From Hyphomicrobiales bacterium (GTDB lineage: Bacteria; Pseudomonadota; Alphaproteobacteria; Rhizobiales; Rhizobiaceae), in contig UCNE01000019.1 in the NCBI GenBank assembly GCA_900473685.1, positions 1 through 64,000 on the forward strand: a stretch of 64,000 bases of DNA, given 5' to 3'. A program made the position numbers and the translations under genes. Shown piece after piece: positions 1 through 9,158 of this stretch. Position 1 is the stretch's first letter. The number at the start of each line of letters is the position of its first letter. Under the pieces are notes generated by a model. The model was not told the origin of the DNA and did not search any database. It saw only the letters and a list, made by a program, of their open reading frames with translations.

Positions 1-1329
1 TATTCCACGCCGAAACACACTTTCGATCCGTTCTCTCAGTCCTGCCAGCCCAAGGCTCGTTGGCTGCACGGCGTCCGGGTCGAAGCCCGGCCCGCTATCG
101 GCAACCTCGATCCTGACCCGGTCACCTTCCATGGTCTGCACAACGCGTTGACCGATGCCGCCACCGTGCCGATACGCGTTGTTAAGTGCTTCCTGCACAA
201 AGCGGTATATGCATATCCTGGCTGACGGTGAAAGGTGATCAGGCGGGGTGGATATCGACAATTCCACGACTGATCCCGTTCGCTGCTTGTGGACCTGAAC
301 GCTCCGCTCCAAAATCTCCGGCAGGCTTGCGGCCTCTATCTGGGGCAGGATCAGTCCGCCAGATATCGTTCTGATCTCATCCATTGCCTCGTCGAGGCTT
401 GCCTTGATGGCCGCGATTTCGCGTTCGCGCACCGCCATCGACGTTGCCGGGCTGGTCAACGCATTGCTGTCCAGTCTTAGTGACGCAAACGCGACGAGCT
501 GCGCGGGGCCGTCATGCAAGTCGGCGCCGATACGCCGCAGATGGCTCTCATTGAGCGCCGTCGCGCGCTGCGACGCGCGCTGGAGGCGTCCCCGGAGCGT
601 CTCGTTCTGCGAAAGGAGCGCCGAGAGCTCGTCTATGCGCTGCCGAAGAGAACGGCGTTGACTTTCGATGGTCCTGCTACCCCGCAGGACAATCACCAAA
701 AGCACAGTGAAAAAGGAGATGGTGAAGGCGGCGACAGCCAGCCAGCTATGGAACCGTGCCTGGCTCAAGCTGTGTTGGAAATCATTGGCAATCTCATGGA
801 ATTCGGAAACAGCAACAACCTGGCCCGACCACGGTTGCAGGACAGGATTGTAGATCTCAAGGAGCGGCTTACCCGCCAACTGGTCACTCCCGCCCGTGGC
901 ATCAAAGGGCTTGAACTGGGCGACCATCTCGCCGGCAAATGCCGTTCTCAGCTCTTCACTGAGTTTAAACCGCTTTCCAACGGTGTTCTCTTCGTTCGAA
1001 TAAAGAACGGTGCCGTCTGCCCGCCACAGCCGGAACGACAGGAGGCGATCCCCCAGCGCTCCCTGCCCAAGCGTTTCATTGAGCGCGCGGGTGGCTGCGT
1101 CGTCGAGGACCTTGGTCGTCTGCATGTCTGGCAAGAGGGGTGCGATAACGCTATCGACATAGAGCGCAGTTGTCGCGGCCGAATTTCGCGTGACGGCGTC
1201 TTCGATAAGGCTGGATACGAACCCGCCAACCAGGACCATGGCTGTCGCCGCAACAATGCCACCGATCAGCAGGAACTGCTTCGTTAGTGATTGCGAGTTC
1301 CATCGTGTGATTAAAGTGTCGGCGCGCAC
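1..1329 (-). CDS. Sensor histidine kinase, NarL/HisKA_3 class (C-terminus beyond window)
   Basis: The minus strand is open without a stop from a GTG at 1329 to the window edge, 443 codons. It has a membrane segment near residues 14-31, an extracytoplasmic stretch, and a second membrane segment near 196-213. The dimerisation motif ADLHDGPAQ carries the phospho-accepting His at about 272. The ATPase part shows the N box (ALNNAYRHG near 381), the G1 box (DSGPGFDP near 411) and LGLAGLRERI. The arrangement fits kinases that signal to LuxR/NarL-type response regulators; a partner would lie to the left of the window. The start is uncertain because no strong ribosome binding site is visible and an upstream TTG is also in frame. 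Confidence 0.85.
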   Translation of the reverse strand, partial: MRADTLITRWNSQSLTKQFLLIGGIVAATAMVLVGGFVSSLIEDAVTRNSAATTALYVDSVIAPLLPDMQTTKVLDDAATRALNETLGQGALGDRLLSFRLWRADGTVLYSNEENTVGKRFKLSEELRTAFAGEMVAQFKPFDATGGSDQLAGKPLLEIYNPVLQPWSGQVVAVSEFHEIANDFQHSLSQARFHSWLAVAAFTISFFTVLLVIVLRGSRTIESQRRSLRQRIDELSALLSQNETLRGRLQRASQRATALNESHLRRIGADLHDGPAQLVAFASLRLDSNALTSPATSMAVREREIAAIKASLDEAMDEIRTISGGLILPQIEAASLPEILERSVQVHKQRTGSVVELSISTPPDHLSPSARICIYRFVQEALNNAYRHGGGIGQRVVQTMEGDRVRIEVADSGPGFDPDAVQPTSLGLAGLRERIESVFRRGI

Positions 1330-1604
1330 GAGAAATCTCGGAGTCGGCCGCCTAACGTCAAGGCAGCATTTCGGTAATGTTGGTGCCGGCAAACTACCGT
1401 CTCCAGGTGAGCGGTCAATGCTACGCTATCCGTTTGCATACCTGCCGGACCTTTGGCGCAGCTCGATCAGACCTAAGTCTTATATACCCGAGCAATGGTC
1501 TGAGGGCGATGGATGTCGCCTCCCGCAGCAACTATTCTGCCGCCACTTCGAGGGCGGCTCACTCATCTGCAACAGAGGCCGCAAAAATTCAAAAGGAGGA
1601 CACT

Positions 1605-2294
1605 ATGGCCATTGCAAGAACAATCGCACGAGGCATCGTCGCATTGAGCATTGCAGTTGCCCCCTTGGCAAGCGGCACATTTGTCGTGACGGGCGCAGCT
1701 TATGCAAAGGGCGGAAACGGCAACTCCGGAGGCGGGAATGGCAATGGCAATGGAGGAGGTCACGGCGGCAACGGCGGTTCCAGCCATGGGAAATCGGGGG
1801 ACACCCACTCGGAAAAAAGCGGAAAAGCCAACCACGCCAAAGACACGCCAGCATTGAAGTCGCTTTTCACGTTCGGGAATAAATCCGATAAGGCAACCCG
1901 CACGGAAAAAGCGCCCAAGACGGCTAAAGCGAAAACGAACGCTGCTGACTCCAATACTGCCGGAATACGTTCGCTGAACCGGAACTATCACGCCTACCTG
2001 AACTCGAATGATCCTCGCATGGCGGCAATTTCGGCCTACGCAATCGCATATGCGCAGTTCGAAGCTGAGAACGGAACGGACGTCATTCCGGCTGATCCGG
2101 CCCTGAGCGACGATGCCTTGCGTGACGCGCTCGCCAGCTTCACGAAGAACGGCGTTGTGACCGATGACACGCTGGAGACGGCGAAAGACATACTCGGCGT
2201 CGGACCTGCGGTCGGCAAGATCGATCAGATTCGTGACACGCTTCCGGAAACGGACGCTGAAACAGACTCGCCCGAACTGGATACTGCAAACTAG
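1605..2294 (+). CDS. Secreted Gly/Asn-rich hypothetical protein
   Basis: The gene encodes 229 residues and starts at the ATG that follows a near-perfect AAAGGAGG site. The N-terminus (MAIARTIARGIVALSIA, then GAAYA) is a typical Sec signal peptide. The mature protein opens with a low-complexity Gly/Asn/His tract (about residues 32-60), followed by a Lys/Thr/Ala-rich linker. A more ordinary helical region (about 110-200, beginning SLNRNYHAYLNSNDPRM) and an acidic tail complete it. No enzymatic motif is visible. It is divergent from the sensor kinase, so it could be a target of that system, but nothing in the sequence proves this. Function unknown. Confidence 0.75.
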   Translation: MAIARTIARGIVALSIAVAPLASGTFVVTGAAYAKGGNGNSGGGNGNGNGGGHGGNGGSSHGKSGDTHSEKSGKANHAKDTPALKSLFTFGNKSDKATRTEKAPKTAKAKTNAADSNTAGIRSLNRNYHAYLNSNDPRMAAISAYAIAYAQFEAENGTDVIPADPALSDDALRDALASFTKNGVVTDDTLETAKDILGVGPAVGKIDQIRDTLPETDAETDSPELDTAN

Positions 2295-2305
2295 ACCTCA
2301 GTGTT

Positions 2306-2330
2306 GCCGGCACAAATCTGGCGTGCCGGC
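2306..2330 (+). terminator. Inverted repeat after the secreted protein gene
   Basis: GCCGGCAC (2306-2313) and GTGCCGGC (2323-2330) form a perfect 8-bp stem with a 9-nt loop, 11 bases after the stop codon. There is no clear T-run, so termination is only probable. Confidence 0.4.
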
Positions 2331-2579
2331 CACGCGTTCGTGTGGGCGGGAATGTCAGTTTGCCTCACTGTCAAGGCACGCCGCGGTGCAATCTGCTGAT
2401 CAAGCTGCCGCTCGTCAAAGTCTGGTCGGATTCGCCTTTCATTCTCCGGCTCTGCCATAGCACTTCACACGTCTGTATGGACGCTGACAAGGTGAATACG
2501 GTGGGCCGGAGGAACGGTATTGGGGAGCTAGCACTATCAAGGAGAGCGTCCGATAAACGCTGACAGCCAAGAGGTGTCT

Positions 2580-3773
2580 ATGCCGAATGCACGCGACCGG
2601 CAGCTGGACGGGCTGAGAGCCGTCGCCGTCACGATGGTGCTGTACGCCCATTTTTTTGCCGCTGACGGGTCCCATTGGGGTCACCTCGGCGTGCGCCTGT
2701 TCTTCGTGCTCAGCGGATTCCTGATAACGCGGCTCCTTTTGGATGCGCGTCGCGCCGATCGCTATAAACCATCTACGGCATTGAAATCATTCTATGCGCG
2801 TCGTGCGCTGCGCATATTTCCTCCCTATTTCGCCATGTTGGGCTTCATCTGGATTGTCAATCTCGAAGGCGCCAGGAGCAACGTGCCGTGGCACGCGCTC
2901 TATCTGTCGAACTTCTGGTATGCGCTTCGCGGTGAGTGGGACCCTTGGATTTTATGTCACACATGGAGCCTAAGCATCGAGGAACAGTTCTATATCATCT
3001 GGCCGCTGGTGATCCTTCTGGCGCCACGCCATTTGATTGAGCGCATCTGCATCACCGTCATCGCATGTTCGTTGGCATACCGTTTCTTCTGGCCCGTGAC
3101 CGGGACGCCGTCCCTCATGCGCGATCTGCTCCCTTTCGCGTCGATGGATGCGCTGGTATCGGGCTCGCTGCTGGCAGCTTATCGCGCCAGAACGTCGGTC
3201 TGGCCGCAATGGATGAGGCTGAGCTGGATGCCGTTTGCCGCTGCCTTTTTCATCCTGCTGGGGCTGAAATCGACACCGATGATGCGAACGCTTGAGTGGG
3301 CGACCTGGATCGGCATGGAAGTCATTCCACTCGTACCGCTTACAATGCTTGTGGGATCTTGTTCGGCCGGCTTTGGAGGCTATCTCGGCCGATCGATCGA
3401 ATCCCCCCCGCTGACTGCTCTGGGACGCATCAGCTATGGCGTCTACCTTTTCCATCCGATCATGCTTTCCCTGGTGGTCAAGGCCCAACCCTGGATTCCC
3501 GTTGATGTTGCCCAGCAGGGTCCGGGTCGGTTTGTGGTCGCGGGCGCAGCCACGGTGATGCTTGCCGTGATATCCTGGTCGGTCTTCGAAAAGCGGCTCA
3601 ACCAGCTCAAGCGCCACTTCCCCTACGTTGTCCCTCGAGACCACGGCGCTGCAACATCATTCGCGCATGGGAGCAATCCGGTTGAGTTGATTCACCGCAG
3701 AAGCGACCACGCGTCCGTGAATCATGCACACGCCAATCGCGGCGACGCTTTCCAAGCATCCGATCTTCAATAA
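2580..3773 (+). CDS. Acyltransferase 3 family membrane protein (OafA/YrhL type)
   Basis: This 397-residue multi-pass inner-membrane protein transfers acyl groups, usually acetyl, to cell-surface or exported polysaccharides. The family hallmarks are visible: DGLRAVAV near residue 10, the conserved His in LYAHF (about 24), GVRLFFVLSGFLITRLLL (about 37-54) and WSLSIEEQFYIIWPL in the middle. Alternating hydrophobic segments follow to about residue 340, then a hydrophilic tail. The ATG at 2580 is preferred over an in-frame GTG at 2574 because AGAGG lies at a proper distance. Two glycosyltransferases and an ABC exporter follow on the same strand, so the substrate is probably an exported glycan. Confidence 0.88.
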   Translation: MPNARDRQLDGLRAVAVTMVLYAHFFAADGSHWGHLGVRLFFVLSGFLITRLLLDARRADRYKPSTALKSFYARRALRIFPPYFAMLGFIWIVNLEGARSNVPWHALYLSNFWYALRGEWDPWILCHTWSLSIEEQFYIIWPLVILLAPRHLIERICITVIACSLAYRFFWPVTGTPSLMRDLLPFASMDALVSGSLLAAYRARTSVWPQWMRLSWMPFAAAFFILLGLKSTPMMRTLEWATWIGMEVIPLVPLTMLVGSCSAGFGGYLGRSIESPPLTALGRISYGVYLFHPIMLSLVVKAQPWIPVDVAQQGPGRFVVAGAATVMLAVISWSVFEKRLNQLKRHFPYVVPRDHGAATSFAHGSNPVELIHRRSDHASVNHAHANRGDAFQASDLQ

Positions 3774-3789
3774 ACACGCGAGCTGAACC

Positions 3790-4893
3790 ATGCCCCACCC
3801 AATGGTCTCCGTCCTGCTGCCCGTCTACAATGGCGAACCCTATCTCGCCGCTGCACTTGAGAGCATCCTGCACCAGGATCATGATCGCCTGGAAGTCATT
3901 GCAATCGACGATGGCTCGACGGACCGCTCCCTGGATATTCTGCGGCGGTATCAAAAGGCCGACGATCGCATTTCTATCGTCTCTCGCGAAAACCGCGGCC
4001 TCATTGCGACATTGAACGAGGGCCTGACCATCGCGCAGGGCGACCTCATCGCGCGGATGGACGCGGATGACATTGCCTATCCTTCGCGTCTTTCCCGCCA
4101 GGTTTCATCATTTATGCAGCAACCTGAGCTCGCAATCAGCGGTACCGGCATCGACAGACTTGTCGGTAATCGAATGGCCCGCGGCATGCCCAATCCGATC
4201 TATCAATCGGGAAATTGGCATATATTGTCGATGTTCTTCACCATCTTCATGCACTCGACCGTGATGTATAACCGGCGGGTCATACCGGAGGACATGCTGG
4301 TCTATGACGCGAGCTATGTGCATGCGGAAGACTTCGATCTGTTCAGGCGAATTACCGGCCGCTTTCCCGCGGCGATGATCGATGAGAGCCTGGTCGCCTA
4401 TCGCATCCACGACGGCAGCGTCACAAACAAGCATAAACGGCTGATGCGTCAAACGCACCTGAAGATTGTCGCGGAGAACCTTGTGCGTGAATCCCTTATC
4501 GACAATCCCGATGCCCTGCGCGACATCGGTGTCGCGGTAACGTCCGATACCACGCGACGCGCGGCCGATTTCATCCTCTCGCTCGAAGCGAAAATCTCCG
4601 CCCGCCCGACGGCGGAGCAGTCCAGTTATCAGGACGGCGCCTTGTGTTTCTTCTATTTCCTCTACCAGCTCATCACCGATGCGGAGCAGCCGCAGCTGAC
4701 GCATGAGTTTCTCACTCGAACAGAGAAATGGAGGTCTATTCGACGCCGTGAGCGATACGGCCTGCGCGCCGGTGCTTGCGCGCCATGGTGCAGCCGTCTC
4801 TCAATCGCGGCAACCAGGCGGCTGGATGCGCTGTCGCGATATTTTGAGTCCGTACCTGCCTCCACCATTCTGCCGCAGTATGGTCTTGGTTAG
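3790..4893 (+). CDS. Family 2 glycosyltransferase
   Basis: The 367-residue protein has a GT-A fold at its N-terminus: VSVLLPVYNGEPYL (about 6-19), the nucleotide-binding DDGSTDRS (about 40-47) and the metal-binding DADD at about 91-94. An acidic region HAEDFDLFRRI follows near residue 180, as in inverting GT2 enzymes that transfer a sugar from an NDP-sugar. No membrane segment is evident, so it should act on the cytoplasmic face on a lipid-linked acceptor. It starts 16 nt after the acyltransferase gene and touches the next glycosyltransferase gene, indicating one transcript. Donor and acceptor cannot be read from the sequence. Confidence 0.88.
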   Translation: MPHPMVSVLLPVYNGEPYLAAALESILHQDHDRLEVIAIDDGSTDRSLDILRRYQKADDRISIVSRENRGLIATLNEGLTIAQGDLIARMDADDIAYPSRLSRQVSSFMQQPELAISGTGIDRLVGNRMARGMPNPIYQSGNWHILSMFFTIFMHSTVMYNRRVIPEDMLVYDASYVHAEDFDLFRRITGRFPAAMIDESLVAYRIHDGSVTNKHKRLMRQTHLKIVAENLVRESLIDNPDALRDIGVAVTSDTTRRAADFILSLEAKISARPTAEQSSYQDGALCFFYFLYQLITDAEQPQLTHEFLTRTEKWRSIRRRERYGLRAGACAPWCSRLSIAATRRLDALSRYFESVPASTILPQYGLG

Positions 4894-5917
4894 CATGGCT
4901 CCGGAACGCCCCGAAATGCAGGAGAGCGCCCCGCCCATTGTTGCCGCTCCTTCATCTGCTCAGCGGCGCGAACCGCTGGCGAGCTTCATCGTCTGCACGC
5001 GCAACCGCGCCGAGGCTCTGGAGGCTTGTATCCGATCGATTGAAAGAGCTTGCCGGTCTCACCCCACGGTCACCAGCGAGCTTGTGGTGGTCGATAACGG
5101 TTCCACCGATGGCACGGCCGAATGGTTGATGCGAACCGCAGCAACGTCGAGTCTTGCGATGACGCTGGTGACGGAGCCGCGCCCGGGCCTGGCCACCGCC
5201 CGCAATGCAGGGATGGAAAGGTCGTGCGGCCGGATTCTGATTTTCGTCGATGACGATTGCGAAGTCGACTGTCGCTACCTGCAGGATTTGGAACGGCACT
5301 ACGCGACCGGCGAGCGGTTTATCATCCGTGGCGGCCGCGTCGAACTCGGCGGGTCGCTCGATCTCCCCTTTACAATCAAACGGTCGCAGAGGCGCGAGCG
5401 TTTTACCCCCGATATCCATCCCGGCGGCTTCATACTGGGTTGCAATATGACGATGCATCGTGAGATTGCACTCCAGGTCGGCCGTTTTGACGAGCGGCTT
5501 GGAGCCGGCAGCGCCCTGAAATCGGCCGAGGACACGGACTACCTGGTGCGGGCTTTTCAACTCGGCATCCCGATTGAATATGTTCCCGACATGACCGTCC
5601 TTCACTATCACGGCCGGAATTCGCGCGAGGCGATCGAAAGACTTCACCGGGATTACAGCCTTGGGAATGGCGCGCTTTGCCTGAAACACATACTCAGGGC
5701 GCCCTGGCTGCTTCGCCATTTTTGCTGGTCTGTGCGATCTGCGTGGCGGGAACTTTTGGGCGGCCCCCGATTCGATCCTGAGGTCTCCCTGTCCCACTGG
5801 CCGATCGTGTTCATGAATCTGGTCGGAGCGGCGAAGTTCGCGCGCCTTGCCGTAACCAGACGGGCGCGGCCCCCGGAAGTAACCCAGATCAAACAGGCGA
5901 CCCGTTCGCTGAGGTGA
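4880..5917 (+). CDS. Family 2 glycosyltransferase (second)
   Basis: This gene encodes 345 residues from the ATG at 4880, or 340 from an in-frame ATG at 4895; neither has a clear ribosome binding site. The first start overlaps the preceding gene by 14 nt, the second lies 1 nt beyond it. The GT-A core shows ASFIVCTRNRAEAL, VVVDNGSTDGTAEW, the GLATARNAGM motif, and the metal-binding VDDDCEVD. A later AEDTDYLVRAFQLG provides the probable catalytic acid. It resembles rhamnosyl/galactosyl-type GT2 enzymes. It sits in the polysaccharide operon; sugar specificity is unknown. Confidence 0.87.
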   Translation: MVLVSMAPERPEMQESAPPIVAAPSSAQRREPLASFIVCTRNRAEALEACIRSIERACRSHPTVTSELVVVDNGSTDGTAEWLMRTAATSSLAMTLVTEPRPGLATARNAGMERSCGRILIFVDDDCEVDCRYLQDLERHYATGERFIIRGGRVELGGSLDLPFTIKRSQRRERFTPDIHPGGFILGCNMTMHREIALQVGRFDERLGAGSALKSAEDTDYLVRAFQLGIPIEYVPDMTVLHYHGRNSREAIERLHRDYSLGNGALCLKHILRAPWLLRHFCWSVRSAWRELLGGPRFDPEVSLSHWPIVFMNLVGAAKFARLAVTRRARPPEVTQIKQATRSLR

Positions 5918-5925
5918 TATCGATC

Positions 5926-7716
5926 ATGTTGAAATTCGTCCTGCCGGGCTTTGAAGTACTACGCAGCACGCTGAGTCGACAGTGGCGCCTGCTCGCTGCC
6001 GTCGTTGCTTTGGGGTTGGGCAGCGCCGTGCTTGAGGGCACCGGCATTGGTCTGATTATCCCGATGCTCAGCATCATTGCCGGTCAAAAAGACGCGGTAG
6101 GCGCGGGCGGACTATCTGCAGTCTTCGAACAGGTCGGGTCGGGCTTCGACGATGGCGAACGATTGCTGGTGATCTCCGTTGCCGTCCTCGCATTGATCAC
6201 GCTTAAGAACATTCTGGCCTTTGCGAATACCGTCCTTACCAGTTTCATCTACGGCAAAGCCAGCCATGCCATACGAAGCGCGCTCGCGGGTCAGCTCTTG
6301 ACGGTTGGGTACCCATTTTTCCTGCAGCAAAGCCCGGGGCGATTGCTGAACATAATTTCCAACGAGTCCTGGCGTGCGTCGGATGCGATGCAGACCGTCC
6401 TTGGCGCAATCGTGAACGCTTCGGCCGCCGTCATTCTGGTTATCTTCCTGCTGCTCCTGTCATGGCAGATGACGTTGTGCGTCGCGTTCGGCCTGATGTT
6501 CGTCCAGCTTGCGCACGCGGTTCTGTCGGCCAGCCTCAAAAATCCAAGCCGCAATGTCACATGCCTCAACAGTGAACTTGCAACACGGATGCTCCATCTC
6601 GTTCACGCCGGTCGGCTTATCCGCGTATTCGGACAAGAACCGCGAGAAAAGGCTGTCTTCGATACGGTTTCGGACGCAGTTCGAAAGGCAGGCTTCGTCC
6701 TTCAAACCCGGCAGGGCGCTCTGCCGCCCTTGACCGAAGTGTTGCACTCGGCTCTGTTTCTGGCAGCGGTGGTCAGCGCATGGGCTCTGGGAGTGACCTT
6801 TCCCGTCATTGTGGCGTTCGTCGTCCTGCTTTACCGGTTGCAGCCGCATATCCGCGCCCTACAGTTGGCGTGGAGCCAAATACAGGGCTGGAGCGGCTCT
6901 CTGGAAGAGGTGCGCTGGCTGTTGGATACGTCGGACAAGCCGCCGCCACCGGCAGGCGACGAACCGGCCAGAGGCTTGCGCCAACAGATTAAATTTGACC
7001 GCGTGGCGTTCAAGTACCCCGGGACGGACTCACGGCCTGGTGTGCTGCGCGCCGCAACATTTGAAATCCGGAGTGGCTGTTCGACCGCCATCATCGGTCG
7101 ATCTGGCGCCGGAAAGACGACGATCGTCAATCTCCTGTGCCGGTTTGTTGAACCTGATCAGGGTCATATTCTGATCGACGGAATGCCCCTGAACAGTATC
7201 GAGCCGGCCCAATGGAGAAGCCAGATTGCCGTTGCCAGCCAGGATCTCGAACTGGTGGATGGCACTATTCTGGAAAACATCACCTATAGTCAGAGCGCTT
7301 CGATAGCCGATGCGGAGTATGCGGCCAGGCTTGCCGAGGCGCACGAATTTATCGAGAAACTACCCCACGGCTACGAAACGATCGTCGGCTATCGCGGCGC
7401 AAGCCTGTCTGCCGGCCAGCGCCAGCGGATAGCGCTGGCAAGAGCCCTGGTGCGGGATCCCGAAATCCTCATTCTCGACGAAGCCACAAACGCCATGGAC
7501 GGGCTGTCGGAAGCAGCAATCGTCGAGACCTTGCGGTCGAGGGCCGGTCGCCGCACGACCATCGTGATCAGCCATCACCGCAGCACGATTTCGTTCTGTG
7601 ACGACGTCGTTGTCCTCGGCGACGGCCACGTGACGAACCGGGCTTCTTTTGCCAACGTCGCTTCCTTGAGCATGGACCAACTCTATGAGCTATCCCTCCC
7701 TCCCGGGCTGACATAG
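5926..7716 (+). CDS. ABC exporter, fused membrane and ATPase domains (MsbA-like)
   Basis: A 596-residue half-transporter. The N-terminal half (about 1-310) has hydrophobic segments typical of a type IV ABC exporter. The C-terminal ATPase has Walker A GRSGAGKTT, the signature LSAGQRQRIALARAL, Walker B ILILDEATN and the switch His in ISHHRS. An ATG at 5926 is chosen, with GAGGTGAT just upstream overlapping the stop of the second glycosyltransferase, which suggests translational coupling. As the last gene of the acyltransferase-GT-GT-ABC set it probably exports or flips a glycolipid or oligosaccharide made by those enzymes. Confidence 0.88.
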   Translation: MLKFVLPGFEVLRSTLSRQWRLLAAVVALGLGSAVLEGTGIGLIIPMLSIIAGQKDAVGAGGLSAVFEQVGSGFDDGERLLVISVAVLALITLKNILAFANTVLTSFIYGKASHAIRSALAGQLLTVGYPFFLQQSPGRLLNIISNESWRASDAMQTVLGAIVNASAAVILVIFLLLLSWQMTLCVAFGLMFVQLAHAVLSASLKNPSRNVTCLNSELATRMLHLVHAGRLIRVFGQEPREKAVFDTVSDAVRKAGFVLQTRQGALPPLTEVLHSALFLAAVVSAWALGVTFPVIVAFVVLLYRLQPHIRALQLAWSQIQGWSGSLEEVRWLLDTSDKPPPPAGDEPARGLRQQIKFDRVAFKYPGTDSRPGVLRAATFEIRSGCSTAIIGRSGAGKTTIVNLLCRFVEPDQGHILIDGMPLNSIEPAQWRSQIAVASQDLELVDGTILENITYSQSASIADAEYAARLAEAHEFIEKLPHGYETIVGYRGASLSAGQRQRIALARALVRDPEILILDEATNAMDGLSEAAIVETLRSRAGRRTTIVISHHRSTISFCDDVVVLGDGHVTNRASFANVASLSMDQLYELSLPPGLT

Positions 7717-8291
7717 GATGAGCGGGTTGATGTTCAGGCGCATAGTTGACGTAAATATCTGCAGAAAGCACCAACCGCTCATTGTGCTCCGGCAGGTTCA
7801 CAGGGAAAATGATGCAGTTCGAAACAGATATTGGTTGTTGCCTAAACTTGTCGGGATGAAGGAAAGAGAATATCCACAAAGACACGGTAGACGTGCATTA
7901 ATTTTGAAATTTCTGTTTGGCGCATCTTTAGATGCTATCGGGCTTAGCCGAAGCATTGCAGGCCAGCACGCGTCACGCATTCCTCTCATTTTCTCCGCAA
8001 ACGGTTTACACGGAGATGGAGTTGTATATCCACACCCTCCAAACTTCCCAATCTTCATGATGAGCGCGTGATCCGTGGCAAAATTCAGTAATAAAGGAAG
8101 TACCTCGCGAACCACGCCAGATCAGAAGCAACCACCCCACTCTCAGTCCCAAGTCCCTAACTCACCAAACGGATCTGTTGCAGAAAAAATCTGAAATAGC
8201 AGGGTCATTGGTTCTGATCCTATCAAGAGCTTAGATCTCATATGGCCGATCAACGGACGTCTTCCGATCAACGCGTATGAAACGGGAAGGC
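7717..8291. other. Long intergenic stretch with no supported gene
   Basis: The sequence is more AT-rich than its neighbours. The short open frames on both strands here lack recognisable motifs and ribosome binding sites. No RNA gene or IS end was recognised. Its 3' side leads into the palindrome at 8292-8320. Confidence 0.5.
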
Positions 8292-8320
8292 ATCTAAGCG
8301 GAAATCATTTCCGCTTAGAT
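8292..8320. repeat. Perfect palindrome with 14-bp arms and one central base
   Basis: ATCTAAGCGGAAAT (8292-8305) and ATTTCCGCTTAGAT (8307-8320) are exact reverse complements around C8306. It lies about 230 bp before the sulfur operon. It could be a dimeric regulator site or a member of a dispersed palindrome family; no T-run marks it as a terminator. Confidence 0.7.
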
Positions 8321-8524
8321 CGTTTAGCGGTGGTTCGAAGGCATTCATGACGATTACCCATGGTCGTCAAACAGCGCATCTGAGGTTACTGCGCGTAACG
8401 CGCCGTAGAGGCTGTTGAGTTTTATATTCCGTCCAATGGATACCATATCAGGATCAGAATTCCACAATTAGACCGAATATTAGCATCCTGTCGTTATCAT
8501 TAAGCTATAAAATACATAGACTAT

Positions 8525-8545
8525 GGCAACAAATAAGGTGTTGCC
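8525..8545 (+). promoter_or_regulatory. Inverted repeat enclosing the ribosome binding site of the FMN reductase gene
   Basis: GGCAACA (8525-8531) and TGTTGCC (8539-8545) are exact inverted repeats separated by AATAAGG, which carries the purine-rich Shine-Dalgarno bases. The ATG follows at 8549. In RNA the stem would hold the ribosome binding site in its loop; in DNA it could be an operator. A TATAAAAT box at 8506-8513 may be part of the promoter. Confidence 0.5.
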
Positions 8546-8548
8546 GAA

Positions 8549-9136
8549 ATGAAAATTCTGGGTCTATCGGGGAATGTCAAACAACCGTCGCGAACTGCGT
8601 TCCTTGTGGAAGCGATCGTTTCGGCAGCCGCATCAAGCCTGGGTCTCGAGGGGCGAACCATAGAGTTGGTTGACGCTGCCCCCATTCTCTTCAAGGCGCT
8701 TCGATCCGACCAACTGGATGCCGAGGGGCGTGCGATTATCGGCGCCGTCGAGGCGGCTGATGTCCTGGTCGTCGGGTCGCCGGTCTACCGGGCATCCTAT
8801 ACAGGCGCACTCAAACATCTTTTCGATCTTGTCGACTACCGCGCCCTGACCGGCAAGCGGGTGATCCTGGCCGCCACGGGCGGCACCCCCCTACACGGTT
8901 TGATGACCGAGCATCAGTTGCGTCCGCTGTTCGGCTTCTTCAACGTCCTGACGCTGCCGACCGCGATCTACGCCACCGAATCCGATTTCGCGGATTATCA
9001 GATCACCAGTCCTGCGGTTCACGAGCGCATCGCGCGTGCCGTTTCAGAGCTGGCGCAGGTGCTGCCGGTCTCCGATCACACCGCGGCCGCCCGTGCTCAT
9101 GGACATCGTCCAGCGCTCGTCGCCGCGTCAGCCTAG
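8549..9136 (+). CDS. msuE: NADPH-dependent FMN reductase (MsuE/SsuE family)
   Basis: The 195-residue flavodoxin-like protein opens with MKILGLSGNVKQPSRT, a phosphate-binding loop for FMN, and has GSPVYRASYTGALKHLFDL (about 76-94), the usual FMN-reductase signature. Enzymes of this family reduce FMN with NAD(P)H and hand FMNH2 to partner monooxygenases that desulfonate or oxidise organosulfur compounds. The partner, an SfnG-like monooxygenase, starts 22 nt downstream. It is the first gene of an eight-gene same-strand run, and its ribosome binding site lies inside an inverted repeat. MsuE versus SsuE cannot be separated from sequence alone. Confidence 0.87.
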   Translation: MKILGLSGNVKQPSRTAFLVEAIVSAAASSLGLEGRTIELVDAAPILFKALRSDQLDAEGRAIIGAVEAADVLVVGSPVYRASYTGALKHLFDLVDYRALTGKRVILAATGGTPLHGLMTEHQLRPLFGFFNVLTLPTAIYATESDFADYQITSPAVHERIARAVSELAQVLPVSDHTAAARAHGHRPALVAASA

Positions 9137-9158
9137 CCATTTCAAGAGGGAGAGTATC

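Noticed and set aside
514-1287. Long plus-strand open frame opposite the sensor kinase
   Set aside because: It lies antiparallel to a continuous kinase frame with clear H, N and G boxes, has no ribosome binding site and no family motif.
7718-8115. Overlapping short frames on both strands after the ABC exporter
   Set aside because: No ribosome binding site, no recognisable motif, and the base composition differs from coding regions nearby.
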